Below, piece after piece: positions 37,728 through 46,283 of a stretch of 64,000 bases of DNA. A program made the position numbers and the translations under genes. Source of the stretch: Deinococcus sp. YIM 134068 (GTDB taxonomy: Bacteria; Deinococcota; Deinococci; Deinococcales; Deinococcaceae). The stretch covers positions 310,001 to 374,000 of the forward strand of contig NZ_JAZHPF010000002.1 of assembly GCF_036543075.1 (NCBI RefSeq), given 5' to 3'. Positions within the stretch are counted from its first letter, which is position 1. Each line of letters begins with the position of its first letter. The notes beneath the pieces are model-generated. The model was given only the letters and a program-made list of their open reading frames with translations, was not told the DNA's origin and searched no databases.

Positions 37728-38495
37728 TCAGGGCCACGACGTTTCCCGCATCGGCACCACGGTCAGTTCCGGGACGACCGTGCCCTCGGGCTGGAGGAGG
37801 ACGTAGCGCACGGCCTCGGCGACGTTACGCGGGTCTTGCAGGTTCGAGAGCGGCGTGTCCGGGAAGCGTTCGAGGATGAAGGGCGTCTGCATCCCGCCCG
37901 CCACAAGCGCCGTGACCCGGACGCCGTGGGGTCGCGCCTCGACGTGGAGGGCGTGCGAGAGGCCGAGCAGTCCCCACTTGCTCGCGTGGTAGGCGCTGGC
38001 ATTCGCCCACGCGCGCTTGGAGGCCGTGGACGCGATGTTCACGATGGCCCCGCGCCCCCGTCCCGCCATGCGCGGCAGCACCGCCCGCGAGAGGAGGAAC
38101 GGCCCGCGCAGGTTCACGTCGAGTACCCGGTCGATGTCGGCCACGCTCAGCTCCTCGATGGGCAGCGTCACGTCCGTCCCCGCGTTGTTGATCAGGATGT
38201 CGAGGTGGCCGTATTCCTCCTCAAGCTGCGCGACGACCTGTTCCATCTGGTGTTCATCACGCACGTCGAGCAGGGCGGCCTGCACCTTGAGTCCGGCCCC
38301 CGTCAACTCGCCCGCCAGCCGCTCGGCCTGGGGAAGTTTCACGTCGGCGGCGATCACCTGCGCGCCCGACTCGGCCAGCACGCGGCAGATGGCGGCACCG
38401 AGGCCGCTTCCACCGCCCGTCACGAGGGCGACCTGACCGGCGAGGGCAGTGGCGAAGGGAGACTGGGGCTGCGGCTGGGGAATAGATTGGGTCAT
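37728..38495 (-). CDS. short-chain dehydrogenase/reductase in heptose/glycan operon
   Basis: 255 residues. TGGGSGLGAA (cofactor), DVRD acidic pocket (prefers NAD or NADP not resolved), NNAG, catalytic Ser in NIAST and YHASK. Classical length, not the extended type of HldD epimerases, so it is not obviously HldD; it may modify a sugar or sugar nucleotide. The ATG overlaps the stop of the fused GT-GmhA gene (ATGA), so it belongs to the operon and is translated with it. Confidence 0.87.
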   Translation of the reverse strand: MTQSIPQPQPQSPFATALAGQVALVTGGGSGLGAAICRVLAESGAQVIAADVKLPQAERLAGELTGAGLKVQAALLDVRDEHQMEQVVAQLEEEYGHLDILINNAGTDVTLPIEELSVADIDRVLDVNLRGPFLLSRAVLPRMAGRGRGAIVNIASTASKRAWANASAYHASKWGLLGLSHALHVEARPHGVRVTALVAGGMQTPFILERFPDTPLSNLQDPRNVAEAVRYVLLQPEGTVVPELTVVPMRETSWP

Positions 38496-40429
38496 AGGGT
38501 GGCTCCTTTTCCGGCTTTCGCGGAGGGCTGGGAGATGAGGGGAGAGGTCGCGCCGGGCGGATTCAGGCGCGCGGCGGGCGGCAGGGGCACGGGCAGGGCG
38601 GCGTGAATCTGCTCCTCCACGAGTTCGCAGATGAGGTGCAGGGCGAGGAGTTGAACCTCCTGGATGCGCGGCGTGTCCCCGCACGCGACGAGGAGGGGGA
38701 GGTCGGCGAGGGGATGCGCGGCCCCCCCACTCCCGCCGAGCAGCGCCAGGGTGGTCAGCCCCCGCTCCCGCGCGGCCCCGAGCGCGGCCACCACGTTGGG
38801 CGACTGCCCGCTCGTGCTGATGACGAGGAGGAGGTCGCCCGCGCACCCGAACGCCTCGACCTGCCGGGCGAACACGTCCCCGAAGCCCACGTCGTTCGAC
38901 CAAGCGGTGAGGAGCGCGGAGTCGGCGGTCAGGGCGATGACGGGCAAACCCCGGCGACCATCGCGCCGGAAGCGGCCCACGAGTTCGGCGGCGAAGTGCT
39001 GCGCGTCGGCGGCGCTGCCCCCGTTGCCGCACACGAGGACCTTGTTCCCCCGCTCGAAGCAGGCGGAGATGGCGTGCGCGGCGGCCACGATCTGCGGCTG
39101 GAGAACTTGCCGTGAGCGGGCGAGGGCGGTCATGAGGCCCTGAAAGGCGCGGTCCACGGCGGAGTGGGCGGACGGGGCGACCTCCGGCAGGGACGGTTGG
39201 GGCTGCTCCCGGCCAACCTCCCGGTACGCGTCTCTCAATTGACGCGCCACGCCCTCCCAGGTGAAGTGGGTCCGCACCCGGCGCAGGGCCGCCGCGCCCA
39301 TGCGCTCCCGCAACTCGCCGTCGTCCAGCAGCACGCCCAGCCGCTCACCCAGCGCCTCCGGATCGCGCGGCGGCACGAGGAAGCCCGTCTCACCGTCCAC
39401 GACCGTATGCGCGATACCGCCCACCCGCGCCCCGACGACGGGCGTGCCACACGCCATCGCCTCCAGCGGCGTGATGCCGAAGGGTTCGTACCACGGCGTA
39501 CTCACGAACACGTCCGCCGCGCTGTAGTAGTCGCGCAGGGCCGCCCGCTCCCGGCTCCCCGTGAAGGTGACGCAGCCCGCCACACCCTCCGCCCGCGCCA
39601 CCTCGCGCAGCCGCCCGAGTTCGGGGGTCAGCGCCGGGTCGGGACTCGGGCTGTTGCCGCCCACCACGAGGAGGCGGGCCGGGCGGGCAGAGGTCCGCAG
39701 CGCCCGCGCGAAGCCCCGGATGGCGTCGTCCACGCCCTTGCGCGGGACCATGCGGCCCAGTTGGAGGACCACCGCCTCGTCGGGGTCCAGCCCGAGCCGG
39801 AGCCGCGCCTCCCGGCGACACTGCGGCGAGAACTCGGCGGGGTCGAAGCCGCAGGGCACCGTGACGATGCGGGCGGGGTCGGCCCCGTACAGCTCGCGCA
39901 GGTCGGCCTCGTCCTGGGGGCACTCGGCCACGATGCGGTCGGCCTCGCGCACCAGCCGCTCCTCGATGCCCAGCCGCGCCTCCGGGAAGCCGTCCGCCCC
40001 GCCCTGGTGCAGCCGCCGCACCTTGCCGAGCGCGTGGAAGGTGATGACGAAGGGCACGCCGAGCATCCGCTTGAGGTCGGCAGCGACGAGACCCGACATC
40101 CAGAAATTCGCGTGCAGGAGGTCGTACCGCCCCTCCCGCGCCATGAATCCGGCCATGAAGCGGGTGAAGTCGGACATGAGGGGGAGCAGGTCCTCTTTGG
40201 GAAGGACCGCCGCCGGACCCGCCGGAACATGCACCACGCGCACGCCGGGCACCCACTCCAGCACCTCGGGGAGACTGGGGGCGTCGCGGCGGGTGAACAC
40301 GTCCACCGCGTACCCCAGCGCCGCGAGGTGCCGTGCCACCTGTGCCACGTACACGTTCTGCCCGCCCGCGTCCGTGCCCCCCAGTGAGGCGAGCGGCGAG
40401 GCGTGTTCGCTGATGAGGGCGACCCGCAT
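38492..40429 (-). CDS. gmhA: fusion: GT4 glycosyltransferase + GmhA sedoheptulose-7-phosphate isomerase
   Basis: 645 residues. Residues about 1-420 form a GT-B GT4 enzyme of the sucrose-synthase/MshA style: HASPLASLGGTDAGGQNVYV at the start, RMVPRKGVDDAI, and the donor-site EPFGITPLEAMACGTPVVG. Residues about 440-610 form a SIS-domain isomerase with KVLVCGNGGSAADAQHFAAE, VISTSGQSPNVVAAL and a final ELVEEQIH, which is the GmhA signature, turning sedoheptulose 7-phosphate to D-glycero-D-manno-heptose 7-phosphate. The linker has no stop or start near it, so the fusion is real in this sequence. Start overlaps the previous stop by one base. Confidence 0.92.
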   Translation of the reverse strand: MRVALISEHASPLASLGGTDAGGQNVYVAQVARHLAALGYAVDVFTRRDAPSLPEVLEWVPGVRVVHVPAGPAAVLPKEDLLPLMSDFTRFMAGFMAREGRYDLLHANFWMSGLVAADLKRMLGVPFVITFHALGKVRRLHQGGADGFPEARLGIEERLVREADRIVAECPQDEADLRELYGADPARIVTVPCGFDPAEFSPQCRREARLRLGLDPDEAVVLQLGRMVPRKGVDDAIRGFARALRTSARPARLLVVGGNSPSPDPALTPELGRLREVARAEGVAGCVTFTGSRERAALRDYYSAADVFVSTPWYEPFGITPLEAMACGTPVVGARVGGIAHTVVDGETGFLVPPRDPEALGERLGVLLDDGELRERMGAAALRRVRTHFTWEGVARQLRDAYREVGREQPQPSLPEVAPSAHSAVDRAFQGLMTALARSRQVLQPQIVAAAHAISACFERGNKVLVCGNGGSAADAQHFAAELVGRFRRDGRRGLPVIALTADSALLTAWSNDVGFGDVFARQVEAFGCAGDLLLVISTSGQSPNVVAALGAARERGLTTLALLGGSGGAAHPLADLPLLVACGDTPRIQEVQLLALHLICELVEEQIHAALPVPLPPAARLNPPGATSPLISQPSAKAGKGATL

Positions 40430-41397
40430 CACCGCGTCCCCCCCGCCAGCACGCCGCGCCCGGCCACCTCGCGGAAGAGGGCGTCCCAGTCGCGGGCGAA
40501 GCGTTCGATAGAGAAACGTGCGCGCGCCACCTCCCGCGCCCCCGCGCCGAGCCGCCGCGCCTCGTCGGGGTCGTCCAGCAGTTCGCGCATCTTCTGGGTC
40601 AGTTTCCGCACGTCCGTGTCCACGTAGCCTGACACGCCGTTTTGCACCACCGTCGCCATCTCGGCTGTCGCCAGCCCGACCATCGGCATCCCCAGCATCA
40701 TCGCCTCGCACACGGCGAGGCCGAGGCTGGTGTAGCGAATGGGATTGAAGAAGAAGCGGTACGGCGCGGAGAAGGCGGGCAGGTCCTTCAGGGGCACGGC
40801 ACCCATCCCGCCCATCTGCTCGGAGGCGATGCCCACGAGATCGAGGGGAAGTTCCGCCCGCGCCTCCTCGAACACGTCCGCGCCCAGCCGCCGCCCGCGC
40901 GATTTCAGGCCGTTCACCACCGTCAGCCCGCGCGCCCGCTCGCCCGTCCACCTCACGTCCGGCTCGGTGACGCCGTGCTCGATCACCTGCGTCGGCGTGC
41001 GCCCGCTGTCCCACATCAGGTCGTTGAAGGCGGTGACGTGGACGAGCATCACCTCCGGGTCGTCCACCGGATGCCGGGTGTCGGTCGGTGTCTCGCGCGG
41101 CGGGTCATGCTCGAGGTACAGACGCGGGAGGGCACGCTGGGCGGGCGACAGGATTTCGAGCTGGTCTTCCAGATAGTTCCTGCGCGACTGGAAGAGGATG
41201 GCGTCGAAGGGCAGGTTCCGCACTTCCTCCGCAGGAACGTCATGCACGTTGTCGCTCCAGCGGAAGTCGCCCGCACGCCCGCCGTACCCTTCCGGGCGGC
41301 CCGGCTTGACCGGCAGGTAGAACTCGTTGGGCACCTGCGTCAGGTAATACAGGTAGCTGCCGTGGACGTGCCAGGTCAGGATTCGCAGCGGTCTCAT
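40429..41397 (-). CDS. GT-B glycosyltransferase (GT4-like)
   Basis: 322 residues. C-terminal nucleotide-sugar half is clear: FFFNPIRYTSLGLAVCEAMM, GMPMVGLATAEM and DDPDEARRLGAGAREVARAR. The N-terminal half begins MRPLRILTWHVHGSYLYYLT, a form seen in bacterial polysaccharide glycosyltransferases. ATG overlaps the upstream stop. Substrate unknown. Confidence 0.85.
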   Translation of the reverse strand: MRPLRILTWHVHGSYLYYLTQVPNEFYLPVKPGRPEGYGGRAGDFRWSDNVHDVPAEEVRNLPFDAILFQSRRNYLEDQLEILSPAQRALPRLYLEHDPPRETPTDTRHPVDDPEVMLVHVTAFNDLMWDSGRTPTQVIEHGVTEPDVRWTGERARGLTVVNGLKSRGRRLGADVFEEARAELPLDLVGIASEQMGGMGAVPLKDLPAFSAPYRFFFNPIRYTSLGLAVCEAMMLGMPMVGLATAEMATVVQNGVSGYVDTDVRKLTQKMRELLDDPDEARRLGAGAREVARARFSIERFARDWDALFREVAGRGVLAGGTR

Positions 41398-41822
41398 GTC
41401 GGCTCCTTTCGTGGGGAGAGCAGGCTGGCGAGGGGTGCGGGGGCCGGGTCCGCCCCGCCCGGCTTGACCCAGTGCGTCAAGGTCTGCCCCCCGAACTCGG
41501 CGGAGACGCCAGCGGTCCAGGGAATGCCCGCCAGTGCGCACAGGTAGCCCAGGCCGTGCGGTGAGTCACCGGGGGTAGTGAGGAGGACGGCGGCGGCGAA
41601 GTTCCCGGCGCGCAGAGTGTCGAGGAGTCGAGGAGTCCAGAAGCTCTCCGGGGCCAGCACCTCGGCGGCCCAGGAAGGAACGGCCTCACGCTCGGACGAT
41701 GGAACGAGCAGGGAGAGGTGGGCGTCCGGCCACGCCGCCCGGCACCCGTCCAACTGGGGACGGAGGGCGGCCACGTTCCGCGTGCAGGCGAGGAGCACCT
41801 GCCCCTTCAGCTCAACCGACAC
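41394..41822 (-). CDS. stand-alone GT9-like N-terminal domain
   Basis: 142 residues that align with the N-domain of the GT9 proteins of the operon: a leading beta strand (GQVLLACTRNVAALRPQLDG), a helix, then LLDTLRAGNFAAAVLLTTPG, where the full GT9s read LLRERQFDAAAIFTVYSQNP, and GIPWTAGVSAE where they read DIPLRLAHCRE. The C-domain with the sugar-nucleotide site is missing. It overlaps both neighbours (11 and 4 bases), so the short length is maintained by coupling, not obvious decay. Could be an accessory subunit or an old truncation. Confidence 0.7.
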   Translation of the reverse strand: MSVELKGQVLLACTRNVAALRPQLDGCRAAWPDAHLSLLVPSSEREAVPSWAAEVLAPESFWTPRLLDTLRAGNFAAAVLLTTPGDSPHGLGYLCALAGIPWTAGVSAEFGGQTLTHWVKPGGADPAPAPLASLLSPRKEPT

Positions 41823-42807
41823 GGCTTACCTCCCGCTCCAGCAGGGCGCGAACCCCGCCCAACACGCTGTCCAACTCCCCGTTCACCGCCCGGTGACGCT
41901 CGCGGTTCAGGGGTGCCCAGCGGGCCGGGTCGGAGATCAGGAAGACGACCACGCTCGGCGTGCCCGTCGCCGCCGCGAGGTGAGAGACGCCCGTGTCGTT
42001 GCACACGAGCAGCCGCGCCCCGGCGAGGAGGGCGGCCAGCGTGCCCAGATCGGTCTGCCCGGAGAGGTCCAGCACCCCAGGCCGCATCATCTGTTCCCGC
42101 ACCGCCGCCGTCACCGCCGCCTCGCCCAGCGTGCCCGTCAGAACGACCCGCAAGCCGTACCCAATCAACTCGTCGGCCACCCGCGCGAAGTGTTCGGGTG
42201 CCCAGCACCGCTCAAGCTGGCTCGCGCCGGGGTGAATGACCGCGTAGCTGCCCGGTGTCAACATGTCCGCACCCACTACGGCCCGCAGCGCCGCCCGGTC
42301 CTCCTCGCGGACAGGGAAGGTCAGGTCCTCCCCCCGCGACGGACACCCCAGGAACTCCACCAGCCGTAGCCACACGAGCGGCTCGGGTTCGTCCGCCCGG
42401 TAGGGGAGGAAACCCGCCGGGTCCGGGCACCACGTCCCAGGCAGGAAGCGTCCCGCCGTCTGCCGCGCCCCCAGCAACGCTACGAAGACGTTGCTGATCG
42501 GGCCGCTCCCGTGCATCTGAATGGCGAGGTCGTACCGCCCCTGACCCCGCCCCAGGAAGTCCAGAACCTCCGCGTTCCGCACCGGAACCTCCGGCAGGCC
42601 CGGAAAGCCCGGAAACACTTCCAGTCGGTCGATGAGTTCGGGATACCGCCTCACGAAGGCCGCCGCCCCCGGCAGCCCCAGCAGCGTGACCTCGGCCCCC
42701 GGCCACCCCGCCCGCAGCGCACGGAGGGCGGGCACGGCGCACAGCAGGTCGCCCAGGCCCGGCAGGGCACGGAGGACGAGGATGCGTTGGGAGGCGGGTT
42801 GGGGCAT
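41812..42807 (-). CDS. glycosyltransferase family 9 (heptosyltransferase-like), first gene of glycan operon
   Basis: 331 residues from MPQPASQRILVLRALPGLGD, preceded by CCGGAG at a suitable distance; a GTG 18 codons upstream is less likely. N-domain LPGLGDLLCAVPALRALRAG, C-domain VIHPGASQLERCWAPEHFAR and VCNDTGVSHLAAATGTPSVV. Third complete GT9 of the cluster. It starts a run of ten genes, all overlapping or within 20 bp except for the repeat at 37627. Confidence 0.87.
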   Translation of the reverse strand: MPQPASQRILVLRALPGLGDLLCAVPALRALRAGWPGAEVTLLGLPGAAAFVRRYPELIDRLEVFPGFPGLPEVPVRNAEVLDFLGRGQGRYDLAIQMHGSGPISNVFVALLGARQTAGRFLPGTWCPDPAGFLPYRADEPEPLVWLRLVEFLGCPSRGEDLTFPVREEDRAALRAVVGADMLTPGSYAVIHPGASQLERCWAPEHFARVADELIGYGLRVVLTGTLGEAAVTAAVREQMMRPGVLDLSGQTDLGTLAALLAGARLLVCNDTGVSHLAAATGTPSVVVFLISDPARWAPLNRERHRAVNGELDSVLGGVRALLEREVSRVG

Positions 42808-43146
42808 GCGGGGGAAACTCCGGGTGAATCGGGAAAAGAGGAATGACTCCGTGACGGTCACGTCACAGACGCTTCAAGCAAAGTGTCAGGTGAGGTCCTC
42901 CCCAGGAGGGGGAACCACCGAACGGGAAAACAACGTCTTTCCCCGTGGAAGGGCAGCGTAAGCGAGCTACACCCCGAATCGCATGATGCAGATGCACAAA
43001 CCGTCGCGCGGCCTCTTTAGGCGATTGCACAGGGGTAAAACGGAGTCAGGACGAGAAACACGTCCCTCACGTGAGAAATCCCACGCCAATCTCTGCCTTG
43101 AACCTCCTTTGATAATGGAGGCTGCGATAAGATTAGGGTCAGTTCC
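42808..43146 (-). promoter_or_regulatory. upstream region of the glycan operon
   Basis: 339 bases between the CdaR-type gene and the first glycosyltransferase. Lower GC than its surroundings. On the minus strand a textbook ribosome site AAAGGAGGT lies at 43105-43113; 13 bases on, a TTG opens a 38-codon frame ending near 42970. It may be a leader peptide or just a chance match. The palindrome CTCACGTGAG (43067-43076) is inside it. A clear promoter could not be assigned. Confidence 0.35.
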
Positions 43147-44337
43147 TCACTGCTCCTGCAAGCGGCGGATGAGCAGCGCGAGGCGAATCTGGACGGCGTG
43201 ATCGAAGGTGCGGGGGTTGAGGCCCGTCAGGGACGTGACTTTCTCCAGGCGGTACTGGAGGGTGTTGCGGTGGAGGCCCAGGCGGCGGGCGGTGGCGAGG
43301 GGGTGGCAGTCCTCGGCGAAAAAGGCCTCCAGCGTGCCCAGCAACTCCGGCTCGCGGTCGAGCGGGCTGAGGAGGTGGAGGGCGAGGCTGAGCTTCGTCG
43401 GCTCGTCGCCGAGGCCCACGAAGGCAGCCACGCCCAGCGTGTCGAGGGTGTGGCTGCGGTTCTCGCCACTCAGGCGGCTGCCGAGCGTGAGGGCGGCGCG
43501 GGCGTCCTGGTAGGAGCGGACCAGCCCGTCCGGTCCCCGGTGGTGACGCCCGATGCCGATGTTCAGGGGCACGCCGAGGTCGGCCTGCAACCGCGCGAGC
43601 AGGGCATTGCCCGCCCGCCGCAGGGCCGCGAGGTTGGCCCAGGAGGAACTGGTGGGGGCTTCGGGGTCGCCGTCTCCCACCCAGGGGCGCAGGCTGCGGG
43701 AGTCGCTCGCCTTGAGGACCGCCACCTCCCCCTCGCCCAGGGAGGCGCAGATCGTGTCGTTCGGCAGGTGGAAGAAGTTGACGACGCTGCTCACCACGAG
43801 TTGCGCCCGCTGCGTGCCCCGCGCGGGGTCCTGTTCCGGGGCCAGCACGTAGGCCGAGGCGTCGATCAGGATGACGGCGCGCGGCGGCCCCAGGTCCAGC
43901 CCCAGCCGCCGCGCCTGCCGCTGCAAGGTGTCCTCGTCCCGGACGGTGCCGTGGAGCAGGTCGTGGATGAGGGCGTCCTTGAGGTCCTGCTGCCCCGGCT
44001 GCCGCTCCAGCGTGAGGACCTGCCCCAGCACAAGGTCCACCACCCCATGCGCCAGCCGGGGCGAGACGGCTTCGCCCTCGCCGGGCAGGATCAGGACGCG
44101 GCCCTCCTGCGCCCCCAGTCGGAAGGGCACGTCCAGGGCCTCCTCCAGCCCCTCCAGCGAGGACACGGGCACACCGCACCACTCCGCCCGGTTTGCGGCC
44201 ACCACCCGGTCCCCCTCTCCCACCACCAGCGTCGGGGCGGCGAGCAGTTCGGCGGTGCGGTCACACAGCAGACGCAGCACCCGCTCGGAGCGGGCATCGG
44301 TGCGGAGGGGGGCAGTGGGCAGGATGGGGACCTCCAA
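43147..44337 (-). CDS. CdaR/PucR-type transcriptional regulator
   Basis: 396 residues. N-terminal region (RTAELLAAPTLVVGEGDRVV) resembles the sugar-diacid recognition domain, the centre is a GGDEF-like fold without the catalytic motif (IGIGRHHRGPDGLVRSYQDA), and the C-terminal helix-turn-helix is typical: FFAEDCHPLATARRLGLHRN then TLQYRLEKVTSLTGLNPRTF. Such proteins activate genes for the uptake of glycerate, glucarate or purine catabolism. No obvious target operon sits beside it; the gene upstream in the same direction is the alpha/beta hydrolase. Confidence 0.87.
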   Translation of the reverse strand: MEVPILPTAPLRTDARSERVLRLLCDRTAELLAAPTLVVGEGDRVVAANRAEWCGVPVSSLEGLEEALDVPFRLGAQEGRVLILPGEGEAVSPRLAHGVVDLVLGQVLTLERQPGQQDLKDALIHDLLHGTVRDEDTLQRQARRLGLDLGPPRAVILIDASAYVLAPEQDPARGTQRAQLVVSSVVNFFHLPNDTICASLGEGEVAVLKASDSRSLRPWVGDGDPEAPTSSSWANLAALRRAGNALLARLQADLGVPLNIGIGRHHRGPDGLVRSYQDARAALTLGSRLSGENRSHTLDTLGVAAFVGLGDEPTKLSLALHLLSPLDREPELLGTLEAFFAEDCHPLATARRLGLHRNTLQYRLEKVTSLTGLNPRTFDHAVQIRLALLIRRLQEQ

Positions 44338-44489
44338 CGCCCCTCACGTTACGCGCCCAGCCACATCTCGATTTGGGTGAAATTCACCGTGCAGGAGGGC
44401 CGCAAGCTCATCCGTCGCCGCGAGGTCGTCCCCCGCCGGACCTCCGGGAGAACCATCGTGGTCTCCCCACCGGGGCGAGGGAGTGCCGC

Positions 44490-45479
44490 TCACCCCGTCC
44501 CGGCGAGGAAGGCGTCGTAGGCGGCGATAAAGTTCCCAGGCTGCTCGAAGTAGATCAGGGCACCCGTGCCAAACCGCCCGAAGCTCCAGTTGGCCCTGCT
44601 CTCCACGTTGCTCAGGTCCCCGAAGTCCGTGAAGCGGTCTCGCTCCCCGTACGCCAGCCACACGGGCACCGTCAGGGCCTCGTACACCCGGTCGATGTCC
44701 GCGCTGAACAGCAGCCCGGCGATGAAGGCGAACGGCGCGTGCCGGGTACCGGGAACGTGTGAGGTCGGGTAGGTGTAGCGCAACAACCCCTCGTCCACCG
44801 CTCCCAGGGAGCCGAAGGTCTGGGCGAGGAAGAAGCGCAGGCTCGGTGCGCTCGCCAGCGCGTCGTAGAAGGGTTGCGCCCAGAGCGGGTATTCCAGCGC
44901 ACGCTTGACGCCCGGACGGCCACGGGTGCTCCCCGACCCGCCGTAGAACTGCTCGCTCCTGCCGAAGCCGGTGGGTGTGACGAGGGCGACCGAGCGGAAG
45001 TCGCCCTGGCGCTCGGTGGCGGCGCGGGCCAGGAACTCCCCGCCCAGCGAGAGGGCGAGGGCGTCCACGGGTCCCCCGTGTTCCAGCGCGATCTCGTCCA
45101 GAACGTCGTGGATGGCGTCGGTCATCAGGCGCGGGCGGTACTCGCGGTCGGTGCGGGCCGAGAAGCCGAAGCCGGGGAGGTCGAGGGCATACACCCGCCG
45201 CGAGGCGCGGTAGTGCTCGAACAGGGGCCGGACCTCAGAGGCGCTTGCGGCGGCATTGACGCTGTGGATCAGGAGCAGGGGCGCGCCCGAACCCGCCACG
45301 TAGACGTTGAGCGGCCCCGCGCGTCCGTCGAGCGTTCGCCGTTCGGCGTCGAGGGCGGGCGGGGGCGTCAGGCTATGGGGCACGCGCAGGCGGCTGTACA
45401 GACTCCAGCCTGCCCACGCGGCCAGCGGCAGGGCGGCGAGCTGAACGGCGCGGCGCGGCGCGGTGCGGGTCGAGGTCAT
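44490..45479 (-). CDS. alpha/beta-fold hydrolase, membrane-anchored, atypical triad
   Basis: 329 residues. A short basic N-terminus and one hydrophobic helix (AVQLAALPLAAWAGWSLYSR) suggest anchoring. Core: LLLIHSVNAAASASEVRPLF (oxyanion), nucleophile region ALALSLGGEFLARAA, which has Ser in an ALSLG rather than GxSxG context, and Asp in AYGERDRFTDFG. The C-terminal place where a catalytic His is expected reads GTGALIYFEQPGNF, with Ala at that position. Either a different residue serves or the enzyme is inactive or binds a ligand. Start chosen at the ATG giving the signal-anchor. Confidence 0.82.
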   Translation of the reverse strand: MTSTRTAPRRAVQLAALPLAAWAGWSLYSRLRVPHSLTPPPALDAERRTLDGRAGPLNVYVAGSGAPLLLIHSVNAAASASEVRPLFEHYRASRRVYALDLPGFGFSARTDREYRPRLMTDAIHDVLDEIALEHGGPVDALALSLGGEFLARAATERQGDFRSVALVTPTGFGRSEQFYGGSGSTRGRPGVKRALEYPLWAQPFYDALASAPSLRFFLAQTFGSLGAVDEGLLRYTYPTSHVPGTRHAPFAFIAGLLFSADIDRVYEALTVPVWLAYGERDRFTDFGDLSNVESRANWSFGRFGTGALIYFEQPGNFIAAYDAFLAGTG

Positions 45480-45617
45480 GTCCGAGCCTACGGGAAATCG
45501 CGCGGAGGGTGCCGCTTCCCCCCGACTTTCTGAGGGAAGCGTGGAGCAATTCTGGGGGAACATGGGTGGAGCGGAGCGGACGCCGGAAGCGGAGGGCGAG
45601 GGCTGGGGTCCGCCATC

Positions 45618-46283
45618 CTAACCCTCCACCAACCCCATGAACTCCTCCATCCGCGCCCCGCTCAGGTCGGGCCGGATATGATGCGCGCCCGCCACCCGCA
45701 CCTCATCGCCCAGCCCGACCACCCTGAAGCCGCCCGCGAGGGCCGCCCGCACGCCCGCCTCGGCGTCCTCGAACACGACGCAGCGGGCGGGATGCAGCCC
45801 CAGTCGCCCCGCCACCCACAGGAAGAGGTCGGGCGCGGGCTTGGCGTGGACGACGCTCGCCCCGTCCGCGAAGGCGTCGAACATCCCCGTGATGCCCAAT
45901 CCGTCGCACACCCGCCGGGCGTTGCGGCTGGAGGAGGCCAGCCCCAGCGGCACGCCCCGCCCCCGCGCCTCGTGCAGCAGGTCGGACACGCCGGGGAGGA
46001 GGTCGCTCGGCCCGAGTCCGGCCAGTTCCTCCAGAAAATAGGCGTTCTTGCGCCGCAGGAGGTCGGCCCGCTGCTCCGGCGACTGTGCCTTCACGTCCAG
46101 CCCCAGCGCCGCCAGCCACAGGTCCAGCGCGTCCTCGCGTGAGCGGCCCCGCAGCGGCTCGTTGGCCTCACGCGTGAAGTCCCGGCCCTCCCCCCGCGCC
46201 AGCCGCACCCACGAGCGGTAGTGCAGTTCCACCGTGTCGGTCAGCACGCCGTCCAGATCGAAGATGACGCCCGTCCCCGTCAC
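45618..46283 (-). CDS. pgmB: beta-phosphoglucomutase-like HAD phosphatase/mutase
   Basis: 221 residues. VIFDLDGVLTDTVELHYRSW carries the nucleophile and the acid/base Asp plus the cap His typical of beta-PGM; EPLRGRSREDALDLW cap motif, LASSSRNARRV, and VFEDAEAGVRAA. It interconverts beta-glucose 1-phosphate and glucose 6-phosphate (maltose or trehalose phosphorolysis). GTG start inside the stop of the upstream EEP gene (GTGA), so co-translated. Confidence 0.88.
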   Translation of the reverse strand: MTGTGVIFDLDGVLTDTVELHYRSWVRLARGEGRDFTREANEPLRGRSREDALDLWLAALGLDVKAQSPEQRADLLRRKNAYFLEELAGLGPSDLLPGVSDLLHEARGRGVPLGLASSSRNARRVCDGLGITGMFDAFADGASVVHAKPAPDLFLWVAGRLGLHPARCVVFEDAEAGVRAALAGGFRVVGLGDEVRVAGAHHIRPDLSGARMEEFMGLVEG

